Below are positions 9,193 through 19,167 of a DNA stretch of 64,000 nucleotides, one piece after another. Source of the DNA: Sphaerosporella brunnea (taxonomy: Eukaryota; Ascomycota; Pezizomycetes; Pezizales; Pyronemataceae); the NCBI GenBank assembly GCA_008704415.1, contig VXIS01000215.1, forward strand, positions 20,316 to 84,315. The letters are read 5' to 3'. The notes beneath the pieces were generated by a model. The model had not been told where the DNA came from. It did not search any database and saw only the letters and a list, made by a program, of their open reading frames with translations. Position 1 is the stretch's first letter; every line of letters begins with the position of its first letter. Made by a program: the position numbers and the translations under genes.

Positions 9193-11174
9193 TAGCAGTA
9201 TTCATTGTGGAATTGGGATCTGCGTTCTCAATTATTGAATATGCTACCTTTCATAAACTTGTTCTATATATTCTGGCAAAGGTACCCCTAGTTGGATGGC
9301 GTACAGTACAAAGCGACAGTCAGGAGCTACATGACGAAAAGAAAAAGGAAATGAAGGTCGAACCGGCTGTTCATACTGGAAAGGGGCAACGCGTTAGTCT
9401 TACCATGGATGCGTGGACTGCAGGCAACCAGATTCCGTACTTTGGGGTCACCGCCGCCCAATGGATTGATAATTCAAAGCAAGGTCCTTGCTATTCGTCG
9501 CTTGCGAGGTTCCCACACCGGGCAAAATCTGTGTGCTGTTTTACACAACGTTCTTCAAGATTGGCAGCTAATAGGGTCTATTTGGGGATTTACCGCAGAC
9601 AATGCCTCAGTAAACGACAAGTTTTTTGAATGCTTGGCGTGTTTGGAATCAGACATGAAGCGGGTGGATACGCAAGTACGCTGAGTGGCGCACGTCATAA
9701 ATCTGGCAGCACAGAAAATTCTCAACACACTTAAAGCCACCGCTTCAGAAAATGAGAGTGCTTCTACCACGGAATATTTTTTGAAGGCGCAACATCTCAA
9801 CAGGTCGGCAACAGCCTGAGGTACAGCCTACCATCTCAACACCGGCGGAAATACTTTCACTTCTTCGTCAAAGCTTTACCAAGATTCGAGCTTCAAACCT
9901 CCTCCTGGAAGCCCTTGAAGGCCAATGCCAGCGGTTAAAAATCAAATTCTTACGGCCAAAGATGGATACAAAAACCATTGGAATTTCACGCATGATATGA
10001 TTGACCGGGCTCTCCACATTAAAGAAGGCCTCAACCGTATAATTGCAACCAAAAACAAAATTCTACAATGTCGGCTTACCTCTGCTGATTGGACATTACT
10101 TGAAGACCTTGGAGGCCTACTCAGTATATTTGTCAATGCAACCAAACGTCTGTCTAAAACCTACTATCCTACTCTTGCATACCAGCTGCCATATTTTGTT
10201 TTTCTACTTGGCGAGCTTAAAGAATATCATCATAGCATGGAGCACTTGCAGCACATATCACGCGTGCAACTTCAAGCTGTGGTTACAGCCTGAGACCATC
10301 TTAAGAAATACCGAAACAACACATTCAAGTCCGCAAATCTCAAGATGGCCATGCTGCTTGACCTACGTTTTCAAGCTCATGAATTTGCTAAAATGGGATG
10401 GCCTCCAGCAGATGCTCTCAGTGTCACTGCCCACTTCAAGCAAGTCTATCAGAGTTACTATCAAGCAACCGCCACTCGCGAAGCTGAGCACCTTGAGGTT
10501 CAGTCCGCCTCTCAAGATCATGATGCTCTGACAAAGGTATTTGGGAGCCTTAACCGGACTAGACGTCAGGCCAACAGTGGTATGGACAGTTTATAAAACC
10601 ACTTGCTAAATCAGCAAGCCATCCATCAACCTTGACGACAATCTGCTTCACTGGTGGAAAGCCAACGAACATCGCTATCCTATTGTTACCAAAATGGCGT
10701 CACAATGAGTCTACAACCAGCAGGGATGCCGCTGATGTTGAGGATGCTTTCAGTAGCGATGAGGATGCGGGAGAGCGCGAGGGTCATGCCGAGGACTCGG
10801 CGGCCAGGCAGAGCGAGGGTAGGACGGTCGGTCACAGCATAGGTTAGTCTCTGTCAGAACACCTTAGCCGGAGCGAGCGCGAGGATGGTGGCAACGCCGA
10901 GGGCATGGATGCAGAGGAGGAAGCTGCGCTAGAAGGCTTCGATTCCTGATCAGATCTGTCGGATATATACTAGTATAGCAACGTCTCTAATGTCACTGTG
11001 TGCAATGTCTTGTTTACCGGCTCGTACATCATCAATTGTATGGCGGCTCGAGCCAAAGCTCGAGCTTTTCAGGCTCGGCTCGGCTTGACGAGCCTATCTT
11101 CTAACAAGCCGAGCTGGCTCGAGCCTTCCTCATGGCTCGGCTCGGCTCGGCCTGTGTTCATCACTAGCTCACGA

Positions 11175-11883
11175 CGCATCGAATTTGGACCATTCATTCT
11201 CCGCGAGGCACACACTATGTCGGCGCGAGGCAGAGAAAGCTGAAAACAGCGACATCAGCTCAGCTCGCCATCATCGGCGTTTGTTTTTGTGGACGGTATG
11301 CACAAGTCCCGGAAGCGGTCGCAGGGGCTCACGCCAGGGAGGTCGTTGCTATCACGACCGGTTGCATTCATTTTTGGATCCGCACAGCACGTCCAGATGG
11401 TGGTTTGTCGCGTAGAACTTCGATCACACAATAGAGCATCACCTGCGTGTGCGAGGCTGGTTTTACTGGTGGGAGACCCCGATCTCGCGGGGTTTCACCC
11501 GCACTCAGAGTTTGTCGAAGCGCGTTCCATGTCGCGCTGTTTGTTGGCTCACGGGGGGAGTGGGGAGGTTTGGGAGGGGGATAACGTACCGACACGACGT
11601 TGCTTTCCTTGTTGTACACACAAGCCTTCACTGTACCAGGGTACTATCTGGTAACTCCAGGCCACAAGAAGCAACGTTGGATATCGCACCGCATGCCAGA
11701 AAGTCTGCAAAGATCATGGCGTTGAACACGCGTACCTTCCACGGCGGGAACACGTCGTTCAACAGCACGCGGGCAAGCAGTTCGGCTCCCTACGATATCA
11801 GGAAAGAACGCACAGCCAACCGGCGCAGCTGCAGAATGTCTTGCATAGCAAGCACCAGACACGTGCCGGAAAAGTGACCGGAC
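11175..11883. other. Region without a supported gene
   Basis: Follows the right target duplication of the hAT element. Open frames of 120-142 residues overlap on the plus strand without recognisable domains. A GGGAGTGGGGAGGTTTGGGAGGGGGA tract near 11556-11582 (positions only approximate) resembles the start of the 3911/4826 repeat. Confidence 0.4.
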
Positions 11884-11950
11884 TAGTATTCCTCACAGTC
11901 CATCCTGCGCGCGGACCGGGCCTGGACCACATCGTGCAGTCTATAAGAGA
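11884..11950 (+). mobile_element. hAT-type MITE remnant
   Basis: TAGTATTCCTCACAGTCC followed by GCGCGGACCGGGCCTGGACCACATC matches the terminal and internal blocks of the MITE family at 1187, 1736 and 5010. No right terminus or target duplication was found. Confidence 0.4.
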
Positions 11951-12330
11951 GAGTTGCCATAAGAAATCATCGCCACGAGTAGCAGAAGCCATCAATGGTA
12001 ACCGGGGCATTACGCCCAGCTTACATCAGCTTGCTTCCACAGCACGTGATGTGACTGGCGGGGTGGCGCTCAATCCTGTATCGCCGGAAAGGGACAGACA
12101 CCAGCCAGAGACGAACGCGGACGCTCCGCAGAGGCGCAGCCCGGGATACAGGCCAGCCAACCATTGCGAGACGAAGGCGCACGGATCAACAACCGGCAAC
12201 GCATCGTAGATAAGGCTTCTGAATAACTCAACACCAACACACAATTTACAACAAAACATCCGCCCAACGCAGTTTAGTGGTTGAGGACGTTCAAAGGTGG
12301 TTGTTTTGGGTGGCAACGATAGAGATGTTT

Positions 12331-12415
12331 TTTCTTCTGCCCATGTTGGCCCCACCATGATGCGCACCGCTCGCACGTTCAGGCTCATTGGATATAGATA
12401 TTACATGAGTAACGA
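12331..12415 (-). repeat. Dispersed repeat, copy 2 (inverted relative to 1324)
   Basis: Reverse complement of the 1324-1405 repeat with only a handful of differences, including the ATATCTATATCCAATGAGCC block. The two copies lie 11 kb apart in opposite orientation. Confidence 0.75.
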
Positions 12416-12484
12416 CTTCGTGAAGCCTTTCCTCGGCGGTGTTCGATTCTCTCCTGCGGCTCGTCAACATAGACGCCGACTCGG

Positions 12485-12840
12485 ACAACGAATGGCTGTT
12501 ACCTACACCGGGCATCCGGGGCCGCGGCTGGGAGGCAGGACCGGGTTCCGGCTGGCGATGTTGGGTCGCAGGGAGGCTGGGGTGGCTGGCTGGGTTTGAA
12601 TCGTCTCGGTGGGGGATTTCGCCAGCACAGGGACGACCGCGTCCTCTCGCTGCGGCGTGGTAGCAGGTCACGCCGGTCGTGCAATAAGGGCCTTCCACTT
12701 CCGTTGCGCTTACCAACGAGCCGCGGTGGCTTCGCAACTGGCAGCGAATGCGGCCCTCGTTGCTCCACCGGACATCACTCTGCCCGAATGCGCGTCGTTT
12801 GCTTGCAAACACCCCAGCACAGCCAGCGGCTGCATTGAGT
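12485..12840. repeat. Diverged direct repeat, copy 1 (partner 15390-16065)
   Basis: Shares with 15390-16065, in the same order: GAATGGCTGT..CTACACCGGGCATCCGGGGC, CGGCTGGCGA-GTTGGGTCGCAGG, the CTCGCTGCGGCGTGGTAGCA..CGGTCGTGC block, AAGGGCCTTCCAC, and TTGCTCACCA-like/ACCAACGAGCC..GGCTT. The overlapping 279-residue minus-strand open frame (12291-13130) uses this repeat and is not trusted as a gene. Confidence 0.65.
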
Positions 12841-13002
12841 GGAGTTTGACGTTGCTGCAGCTGCTCGTTTGCCTCAGGCGGTGCTGGTGTACCAATTTGA
12901 AAAAAAACCCTTCTTGGATTGTCTCTCTCTGCTCCGGACCCAGGCTCTGGCTCGTACCAGCTTGTAGATCTAGCCTTTGAGGAATGCATCGTCCTGCTCA
13001 TC

Positions 13003-13905
13003 CTATTCGTGCTCCTGCTCGTCCTCTTCATCCTTCCACTCTTCCTCCTCCTCCACCTTACCGTCTCGAGCGTCTTGCTCGCAGTGCTCATCTTCTGCAC
13101 AGCAGGCTGATTTTCTATCCCGGAGGACACGATCCGTAAGTATCTGGATATCCAACTCCATAGCGGATTTGGCTTGACAAGACTTGCCGACGTTTTTGCC
13201 TTCTCCGATGAATGCCCTGAGTGCGTAAAAATAGGGACAATCCTTCTTCACTTGCTCTAAAATCAACATCAGCTTTAAATCTTTTCTTTTTCACATTCCA
13301 GTAGAATTACGATACCCCAAACATCGGCTAGCTGAGACCCAGGCTTGCATTCCAAGCTGAACTCTCTTCTTTCCGCACAGTTCGCCGAGTTTGTACATTT
13401 CAACCTTTACCCCTTGCGCACAAATTCCAAGTATGCAATCGTATTCTCGCTGGACCTCCTCCGCTTGACTTCTTTGTATGGAGACTCGTCACTACGAAGA
13501 AAGATTGCCACTTCCTTGCACGCACCAAGTTTATCTGTGCTGCTATTCGTCTGGTTGGTTCCCTTCCAAATGGGTTGGCGCAGCATGTCGTGCTGCTCGA
13601 GGAGCTCAAGCAGAGGCGCTGATCGTCTGCTGCCCATTGCGCAGCCGGAAGTTTCAGCGAGTCATGACAGGCGTTCTTGGACGGGCGGTCTTTTTTTTTT
13701 TTTTTTTTTTTTTCGTGGGGGCAGCCTCCTTTTTTTTTGCGGGGACGGTCTTTTTTCTCGCCGCTTTTTTGGCAAACGCCTTCCGAGTGCGGGCCACAGT
13801 CTGCTCGCTCGGAACCTCTTGCACCTCAAAGTCGACGTCGTGGATCGCGGACGGTGGGCTGCACAAAGGGGTGGCTCGCCGGGTGGCTGGTGAAAGTTTT
13901 TTCAT
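13003..13905 (-). CDS. Putative Myb/SANT-like DNA-binding domain protein of transposon-associated type, multi-exon or frameshifted
   Basis: Three coding blocks follow each other on the minus strand. Block 1 (13905-13654, ATG 13905) is lysine-rich and contains a KKKKKKKK tract encoded by a long A run. Block 2 (about 13664-13407) reads LLELLEQHDMLRQPIWKGTN, then NSSTDKLGACKEVAI and DESPYKEV, which matches the fungal Myb/SANT-like pattern in which a conserved W precedes KGT-TTNSKAD. Block 3 (13269-13003) reads VKKDCPYFYALRAFIGEGKN and ends in an acidic tail EEEEEWKDEEDEQEHE. GTAAAG at the end of block 2 is a plausible intron donor, with the acceptor in the AAAAG repeats just before block 3. The block 1-2 frame change may be an intron or slippage in the A run. 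Family assignment is from pattern memory only. Confidence 0.5.
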
Positions 13906-14060
13906 CAGGCCTTCACGGGGTTGAGCCAGGTTGAGAAATCACAGTCACGAACACGGGAGCTCTATGTTTGGAGGAAACGGTGCGTCCAGAGTGGATCGCG
14001 AGAAACGCATTTTTTTCTGGGTCGCCCCCGGACCGCCCTTTGGAACGCCTACTGATACAC
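13890..14060 (+). repeat. Direct repeat, copy 1 (partner 14515-14730)
   Basis: GTTTTTTCATCAGG, CAATCACAGTCACGA-like AATCACAGTCACGAACAC, CTCTATGTTTGGAGGAA, and GCGAGAAACGCATTTTTTTC-TGGGTCG recur in the same order and spacing about 625 bp downstream. This copy covers the start and upstream region of the minus-strand gene ending at 13905, so the duplication concerns its 5-prime region. Confidence 0.65.
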
Positions 14061-14514
14061 GCGCAACACCTGCAAGCAAATACTCTAGCAGTTACAGGCC
14101 GGCAACAACAGCCGCGAGGCCACTCTGATCACCAGCTCTTTCCTTCGGATGTGGTCGAGCGTGCAGGCTGGCACGTCGCCGGCCACCGGGGGGTGTTTGC
14201 CAGACGTTTTTCGAGCTGTTGGTTTACGCTTCTGTTGCGGCAATCGCTGTGCCGTTGCTCTCATTTTGCAGCACTGCCGACAGCCCTCATCGTCGTCCTT
14301 TTGGTTGTGTCTGCCAAGATCCGCTTCAAATTGGCGACTGAAACCGGTTTGCGAAACGGATCCAAGCTTTGTTGGCGCCAGGCTGAATCTCAACGTCGTA
14401 ACGGAGAGGGTGGCGAGCAGGCTGGAGGCGCCCAAGGTACTCACGTACGGAGGAGGAACTAGGGCCAAGACGAGATGCGGATTCCAGAGGGCGGTCTAGG
14501 ACTCAGATCGGAAC

Positions 14515-14730
14515 AGATTAAGTTTTTTCATTAGGGTCATAATGAGCGTTGCCTGTGTTTAACCAAGTTAAGCAATCACAGTCACGACTCTATGTTTGGA
14601 GGAATGGGTGGTGGAACTGGTGGTGGAACGGACGGTGTGTTCAGAGTGCATCGCGAGAAACACCTCTTTTTCTGGGTCGTGGAACGAACTCTGAAACGAC
14701 CCCGGAACGCCTTTTCGAACGCCTGCTGTG
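14515..14730 (+). repeat. Direct repeat, copy 2 (partner 13890-14060)
   Basis: Second copy of the same blocks, expanded by a short GGTGGTGGAACTGGTGGTGGAAC-like simple repeat (positions about 14608-14632). The intervening 14061-14514 has no supported gene. Confidence 0.6.
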
Positions 14731-15389
14731 AGCAAGCTTATTGACATACGGAGGTTCAGTAAAGAGAAAGGAAAGCAAACCGCAAAGCGGAAGTGCAGGC
14801 GCCTTCATATGGCCCACGTGATCGCGTGGCAGAGCCGCAACGCAGAGCCTCTCAGGCTCGGCTAACTGGCCAATCACGGTGGTGACCCGGTCGGCTACAC
14901 TGGCTGGTTCATTCCCCACGTGACTCCAGCACACGGAGCCACAACGCCACGCTACAACAAAACGCCGCAACGGAACGCCACCAAACCTTATCTCGACCTC
15001 GCGCCGTGACAAACCTGCTCAGTATTGGACGGGTCCGGGGGGCCTGAAGTGCCATTGCCACTGCCAAATGCACAGTCAGTACCAGAGGCTGCATGGTCGC
15101 TTCTTCCAGATACGCAGTAGACGAAGGAGAGTAGGTATATGTGGGGTGGCAGGCCACCGGTTTTTTCGGTCGGCGTTGGCGACACCTGTACACGCGGTTT
15201 CTACATTGCGCTCGCTCGTCACTGCGGCGCCGTCTGGAAGATTGAATCGTGGTTATATAACGGGAATTCTCGACCCCCAGCACCAATTCGCGCAACGAGA
15301 TGGCCAGCCGGCCTTCCCGTAGGCGGCACAGAAAACGATGGTTCCCGACCCTGCTTTGCCTATCAATGAACAAACCACGTTCCCAGCAA
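14731..15389. other. Region without a supported gene
   Basis: A 154-residue minus-strand frame (14909-15373) contains a possible membrane segment, VWWRSVAAFCCSVALWL, near its end. It shows no family pattern and has no flanking signals, so it is left unassigned. Confidence 0.35.
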
Positions 15390-16065
15390 GTTGAATGAAT
15401 GGCTGTCGCCTACACCGGGCATCCGGGGCCGCGGCTGGGAGGTTTCGAAAGTGCGGGACCGGGTTCGTTCGGAACTTGGTTTTCGACGATGATTCGGGCT
15501 GGAGTTGTATGCCCCCGGTGACGATTCGGTTTTCCGGCTGGCGACGTTGGGTCGCAGGTAGCCCGGCGGGATCGGCGGATGGTGATTGACTGGGCGGTGT
15601 TTGTGGTCCCTGATCAGCTCCAGGAAGGAGGTCCGATCGTCGTTGAGTCGGTTGCGTTTACGAAAACGAGCGCTGTACCGAGAGTCTGAGTGCTGTCGAT
15701 AATCCGATCTTCCAGCGCAGTGAACAACACAGGGACCTCTCCCTCGCGCTGCGGCGTGGTAGCAACTCGCGTCGGTCGTGCGAGAAGGGCCTTCCACGTT
15801 CGGAGCAGCAACGCTCAGCCCCGCGGCAGCTTCGATGCACCTATCGCCGGTCCGTGTGCTTCACTAGCACACCCGCCGCCATTGCCGCGGTCTGTTTGGA
15901 CCGTGGTTTGTGGTTTGTGGATGGGATGGCAGCTAGGGCGGAGTTACGTCCATTGCGCTCACCAAAGAGCCGGGATGGCGTTTCAACTCGCAGCGGGGCG
16001 TGGTTGCTTGGGAGCGCGGACTCGAGCCGTTGTTGCTTCACTGGATACCACTTTTGCTGATTCTC
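15390..16065. repeat. Diverged direct repeat, copy 2 (partner 12485-12840)
   Basis: Longer relative of 12485-12840 with insertions between the shared blocks. The shared blocks keep their order and orientation. No coding sequence is supported. Confidence 0.6.
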
Positions 16066-16693
16066 CTCGTTTGCTGACAGACACTTCTACAACGAGCACA
16101 GCGATTCTCGCAGGCGACCGGGTCTTTTGGGACGTGGCGGAGGTATCGAGCAAGCGACGATGAGATCACGGCATCGCACTGAGTGACGCTTAACGTTGGC
16201 GCAGCTACTCGGTGCAAAGCATCCGCGTAGCCGCACATCTTCCGCACTCAGATGACCAACAGAGTCTTGTACACGGTGTCACTGTTGCGGGGCTGGCGAG
16301 CTGGCGATGCGTCTCTTGAGCTGTTGGCCGCCCGGTTTGAGATGAACATGTGGGCTGCACTCGGCCGGAATCTCGTCTGCGCGTGTGCGCGGGGTTCAAC
16401 TATCAGCACCGGCATGTTGCGAGATTGAAGCGCGGACCGAGGAGGCGGCAGGCTGGTGGTCATGGACGTTCGGTTGGTCTGGACATTGGGTTGCTTGGGT
16501 ACGCTGCACGACCTGTACAACTCGGCTCTGGTGGCCAAGGCTTTTATATAACCCTTGTTACGGACCTGTTTTGTCTTCTCTTGTGCTTTTGCTGTTGGTA
16601 TTTCGGGTGGCTGCAGTTGGGCCATGAGATGGTAGCGACTGGGGGCGGACAGGATAACGAGTAGGGGTCCGTCACGCCCGTTCGCAGTCGAAT
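16066..16693. other. Region without a supported gene
   Basis: A 286-residue minus-strand open frame (16248-17108) crosses this stretch. It runs antisense to the small plus-strand frame at 16694 and carries no domain, so it is treated as spurious. Confidence 0.35.
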
Positions 16694-16939
16694 ATGGACA
16701 ATAGACTTCACCACAAACCAAGAAAAAAGAAAGAAAAAAAAAAGCCGTTACCCATTTGCCGCCACCAGACCCAGATACACAACAAGATTCCTGCGCCCAC
16801 CGCATTCGATGCGCAGTGCAGTTTCTTGGGCAATACTCATAAAAAAAACGCCGGCGACTTCCCTGATGGAACGGGTACAGGGCGGCGGCTATACTGCAAG
16901 GAGCATATGCGTCGAGATGAGGAAACGCCGAGGGTCTGA
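16694..16939 (+). CDS. Small basic protein ending in a conserved DGTG-GR-L-CK-HMRRDEETP motif
   Basis: 81 residues from ATG at 16694, ending in TGA at 16937. A Lys-rich start (RKKKEKKK) is followed by CRHQ, CSFLGNTH and a C-terminal GDFPDGTGTGRRLYCKEHM then RRDEETPRV. A diverged copy of the same C-terminus (DGTGNGRPLGCKKHM then RRDEETPSV and a stop) is encoded on the minus strand at about 43457-43375. Conservation of both the motif and the stop codon suggests that selection acted on the protein. The Cys/His spacing could bind zinc. No known family recognised. DNA similarity continues beyond the stop, so a transposon or a 3-prime exon is also possible. Confidence 0.4.
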   Translation: MDNRLHHKPRKKKEKKKPLPICRHQTQIHNKIPAPTAFDAQCSFLGNTHKKNAGDFPDGTGTGRRLYCKEHMRRDEETPRV

Positions 16940-17130
16940 GGGAGGTCGGAGATCCGGACGGTTGGCAGTTAGACATTGCGGCTTGCGCAATCCTCGGTAT
17001 GGTTATTCCCTTCAGGAGGACCTTTGCGTATTTAATAAGGAGGCGTCGACCGCCTCGGTGAAGTGAAGTGAGTACAAACATTCCGGAGTTTCCCACGGCT
17101 GCGCCCACCGCCCTACAGTATTCTCTCTAT
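16900..17130 (+). repeat. Dispersed repeat, copy 1 (inverted partner 43131-43420)
   Basis: From GCATATGCGTCGAGATGAGG through TGCGCAATCCTC-GTATGGTT, AGGAGGACCTTTGCGTAT, GGAGGCGTCGACCGCCTCGG and CATTCCGGAGTTTCCCACGG to the TCTCTATCATTCCC block. All blocks recur in reverse complement at 43131-43420 in the same order. Confidence 0.75.
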
Positions 17131-19167
17131 CATTCCCGGCCCCCATCAAATCTACCATCCGCCTCGTCAAGGTCGATGCTAACCACACTATCGACGACAG
17201 CTTTCTGCTCGAACAGGCTGAGCAGCGTGCTGCGGCACTCGTGCAGACGGAGAAAATACGCTTCCCGGCGTCGCGGAGTTTTGAAGAAAAAGGTCGTTGC
17301 GAGAGCCTCCCCCCGGCCTTCACGTCGCGCTACGTGCCACCGCGTCGGGAGAGGCGCAGTGGAAAATGCTGGCGCGTTGGGGGTAGTAAGGTTGGCAGCA
17401 CGGGGTTGTCGATTGTGTTTGTCGAAGCGGTAGTTTGGATGGCGTAGAGATGTGTTTGGTTTCTACACCTACTATTCTCACGGAACAGCGTGCTGTAAAG
17501 AATCTATCCTGCCACTGTTCAGTGGCAGCAACTTCGGGATAGTCCACTCTCTCGGTGGCGGTCATGATCCAAAGGGATGCACACCAGCGGCTCGTAAACA
17601 CGCGGGTTATCAACTGCTTCATTGCGCATGCTTGTTCTGCAAAGTCTGCTTTTCAGCGCGACGGAACACTGCTTTCTCAAGCGGCTTGTTGTTGCTATGA
17701 TTTCCAATAACGTTCCCAAGGTTCCGCGGACGAGAATTCCAAACTGTCAGTGTAAGCTTTGTAGGATCCGCTACTTCACAGATGGAGGTAAACTCAGAAC
17801 CGTCTGTGTGCCAGATTTGCTATACACCAAGAGGATACTCGGAAAAAAAGTCACTGATTTCCTGGCGAGGGTCGATACGATCGGCGCATCGAAAGAAGAG
17901 AAAGGGTATGAATGCAGGAAAAGCTCGCACTTATGGCAACCGCTGCCAGATACACGATCGGTCATAGCTCGGTAAAACAAGCAAACGGTGGTCATAAGAC
18001 GTACAAAATCTGCCAGAAGATACGAAATGACGTTGTTTAGAAACATCCAGAAACGCGTCGAATCACGCGATCGCAATGGGGTTACTGAGACGCACCAGCG
18101 CAGTAAGGAAATAGCGTAGTAGAAACAATCCGTACTGAGTGTACCAATCTTACAGTCAGCTCCACGCAAACCCGGTCGCTAGGTGGATGTGCCTTGCGTT
18201 CTCAACAGCCAGCCACGCTAGTCTCTAGATATTGTCAGGTGTGGAGAACGGATGGTTATCACGCCACAGTTGGTTCACCGAGTATCCCTCTGTACTGATT
18301 GAAATACAAACGCGGGTTTCTTCGGTCGGCTATCGAGAACGATGGATGTGGCGTGGGTATCAGCGCCACGCGGGAACGAGTCAATCGTGGTTCAAATCTG
18401 CGTGCGCGCATATCATTCACTCGATTCGCACTCAGAGCGGAAACCGTGCGTTCGATTGCGATGCTGGCGCTCGCGGGCCGAAAACATGACGCCGTGATAG
18501 CGGATCCTGAGACACCGCAAGATGAGATCAAACCCGATCTTGGTGGCCGAAAGTGTTGAAACGGCGACAGCTCAGGGCATTATATGAGCTTACTGTAGAC
18601 GAGAATTCCTTCCGACAACAAATCTATCTATTCGAGGATTTTTTGCGCAGTGACTGCCACGTTGAGCAGCACACCAGCCAGCGTCCCGTTTGAGTCGGGA
18701 TTCGTTGGGAAGTTGGAAGGAATCGGCATTTGCGTGAAGATTCAATTTCAAAGTATACATGTATTTAACTCCGTGCCGCGGTGATGCTATCTCTGTGGGA
18801 AGGAAACACGGGTTGCAGTGTCAAAGCATATCAATTTCTGGAGCGAAACCGGGAGCACGGCGTAGTCGAGCAGCACACAGTTGCGTGGCAGATTAATTAA
18901 AAACAGGGCGCAATAGGGGGTAAAGCAGTCGAGAATGAGGGGTAAAAGGAGGAATTCTCGGGCGAGACAACGGCCGTTTTGCAAACGCAGGAATTGGCAG
19001 CGGCGTGAAGTGGTCACTGTAGTCGCCAGGCCGCTGAGCACGCTGACAGGTTTGATTGTCATCCTATGCATGCTATTTGCCAGAGCAATCCAGGCTCGTC
19101 CACCCCTTTCACTGGCCGCTACCCATCCGCCTTGTTGCTGTTCTTGTCGAAAATCCGGTGGAGGCGT
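17131..19167. other. Mostly unassigned 2-kb region
   Basis: Apart from the possible relic at 17700-17975, no frame shows a domain. The open frames at 18232-18559 on both strands mirror each other and are not supported. Confidence 0.35.
17699..17975 (+). pseudogene. Possible coding relic with a CQCKLC cysteine motif
   Basis: The plus-strand frame from ATG at 17699 reads MISNNVPKVPRTRIPNCQCK, then LCRIRYFTDGGKLRTVCVPD and LLYTKRILGKKVTDFL. A C-x-C-x2-C cluster followed by a basic stretch is reminiscent of the linker before the transposase core in some fungal transposon proteins, but the match is weak and there is no continuation. Alternatively it is an unrelated short gene. On the other strand a 132-residue frame overlaps. 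Confidence 0.3.

Larger units (their letters stand above)
7693..10710 (+). pseudogene. hAT transposase pseudogene, interrupted
   Basis: Fragments appear in the order expected for a hAT transposase. A BED-finger remnant lies near 7960-8030 (RCCHLG, RLRHHEG). An N-terminal part ends FGESFNPEV at a TAG stop (8198). After the nested insertion comes VFIVELGSAFSIIEYATF, then LTMDAWTAGNQIPYFGV at 9405-9455. A TGA stop follows just before VAHVINLAAQKILNTLKA at 9684. Then come NHWNFTHDMIDRAL (9973), ATKRLSKTYYPTLAYQLPYF (10140), KMAMLLDLRFQAHEF (10342), and the dimerisation motif DNLLHWWKANEHRYPIVTKM near 10637-10697. Several in-frame stops and frame changes make it non-functional. Deleting the 980-bp insert plus one TA restores the frame exactly across the junction. 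Confidence 0.9.
7384..11166 (+). mobile_element. hAT-superfamily DNA transposon with exact 8-bp target duplication, inactive
   Basis: 3783 bp. The termini are inverted, TAGTGATGGACATAAGCCGA at the left and the complement of TAGTGATGAACACAGGCCGA at the right. The subterminal regions are packed with GCTCGAGC/GGCTCGGCTCGG repeats, as in other fungal hATs. The flanking direct repeat is GCTCACGA at 7376-7383 and 11167-11174, the 8 bp expected for hAT. The interior carries a broken hAT transposase reading in the plus direction and a nested Tc1/mariner-like insertion (8213-9192). The perfect target duplication means that neither end has been lost since insertion. Confidence 0.92.

Noticed and set aside
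12291..13130. 279-residue minus-strand frame
   Set aside because: Built across a dispersed repeat and a diverged direct repeat; no domain.
16248..17108. 286-residue minus-strand frame
   Set aside because: Crosses a dispersed repeat and runs antisense to the small conserved protein at 16694; no domain.
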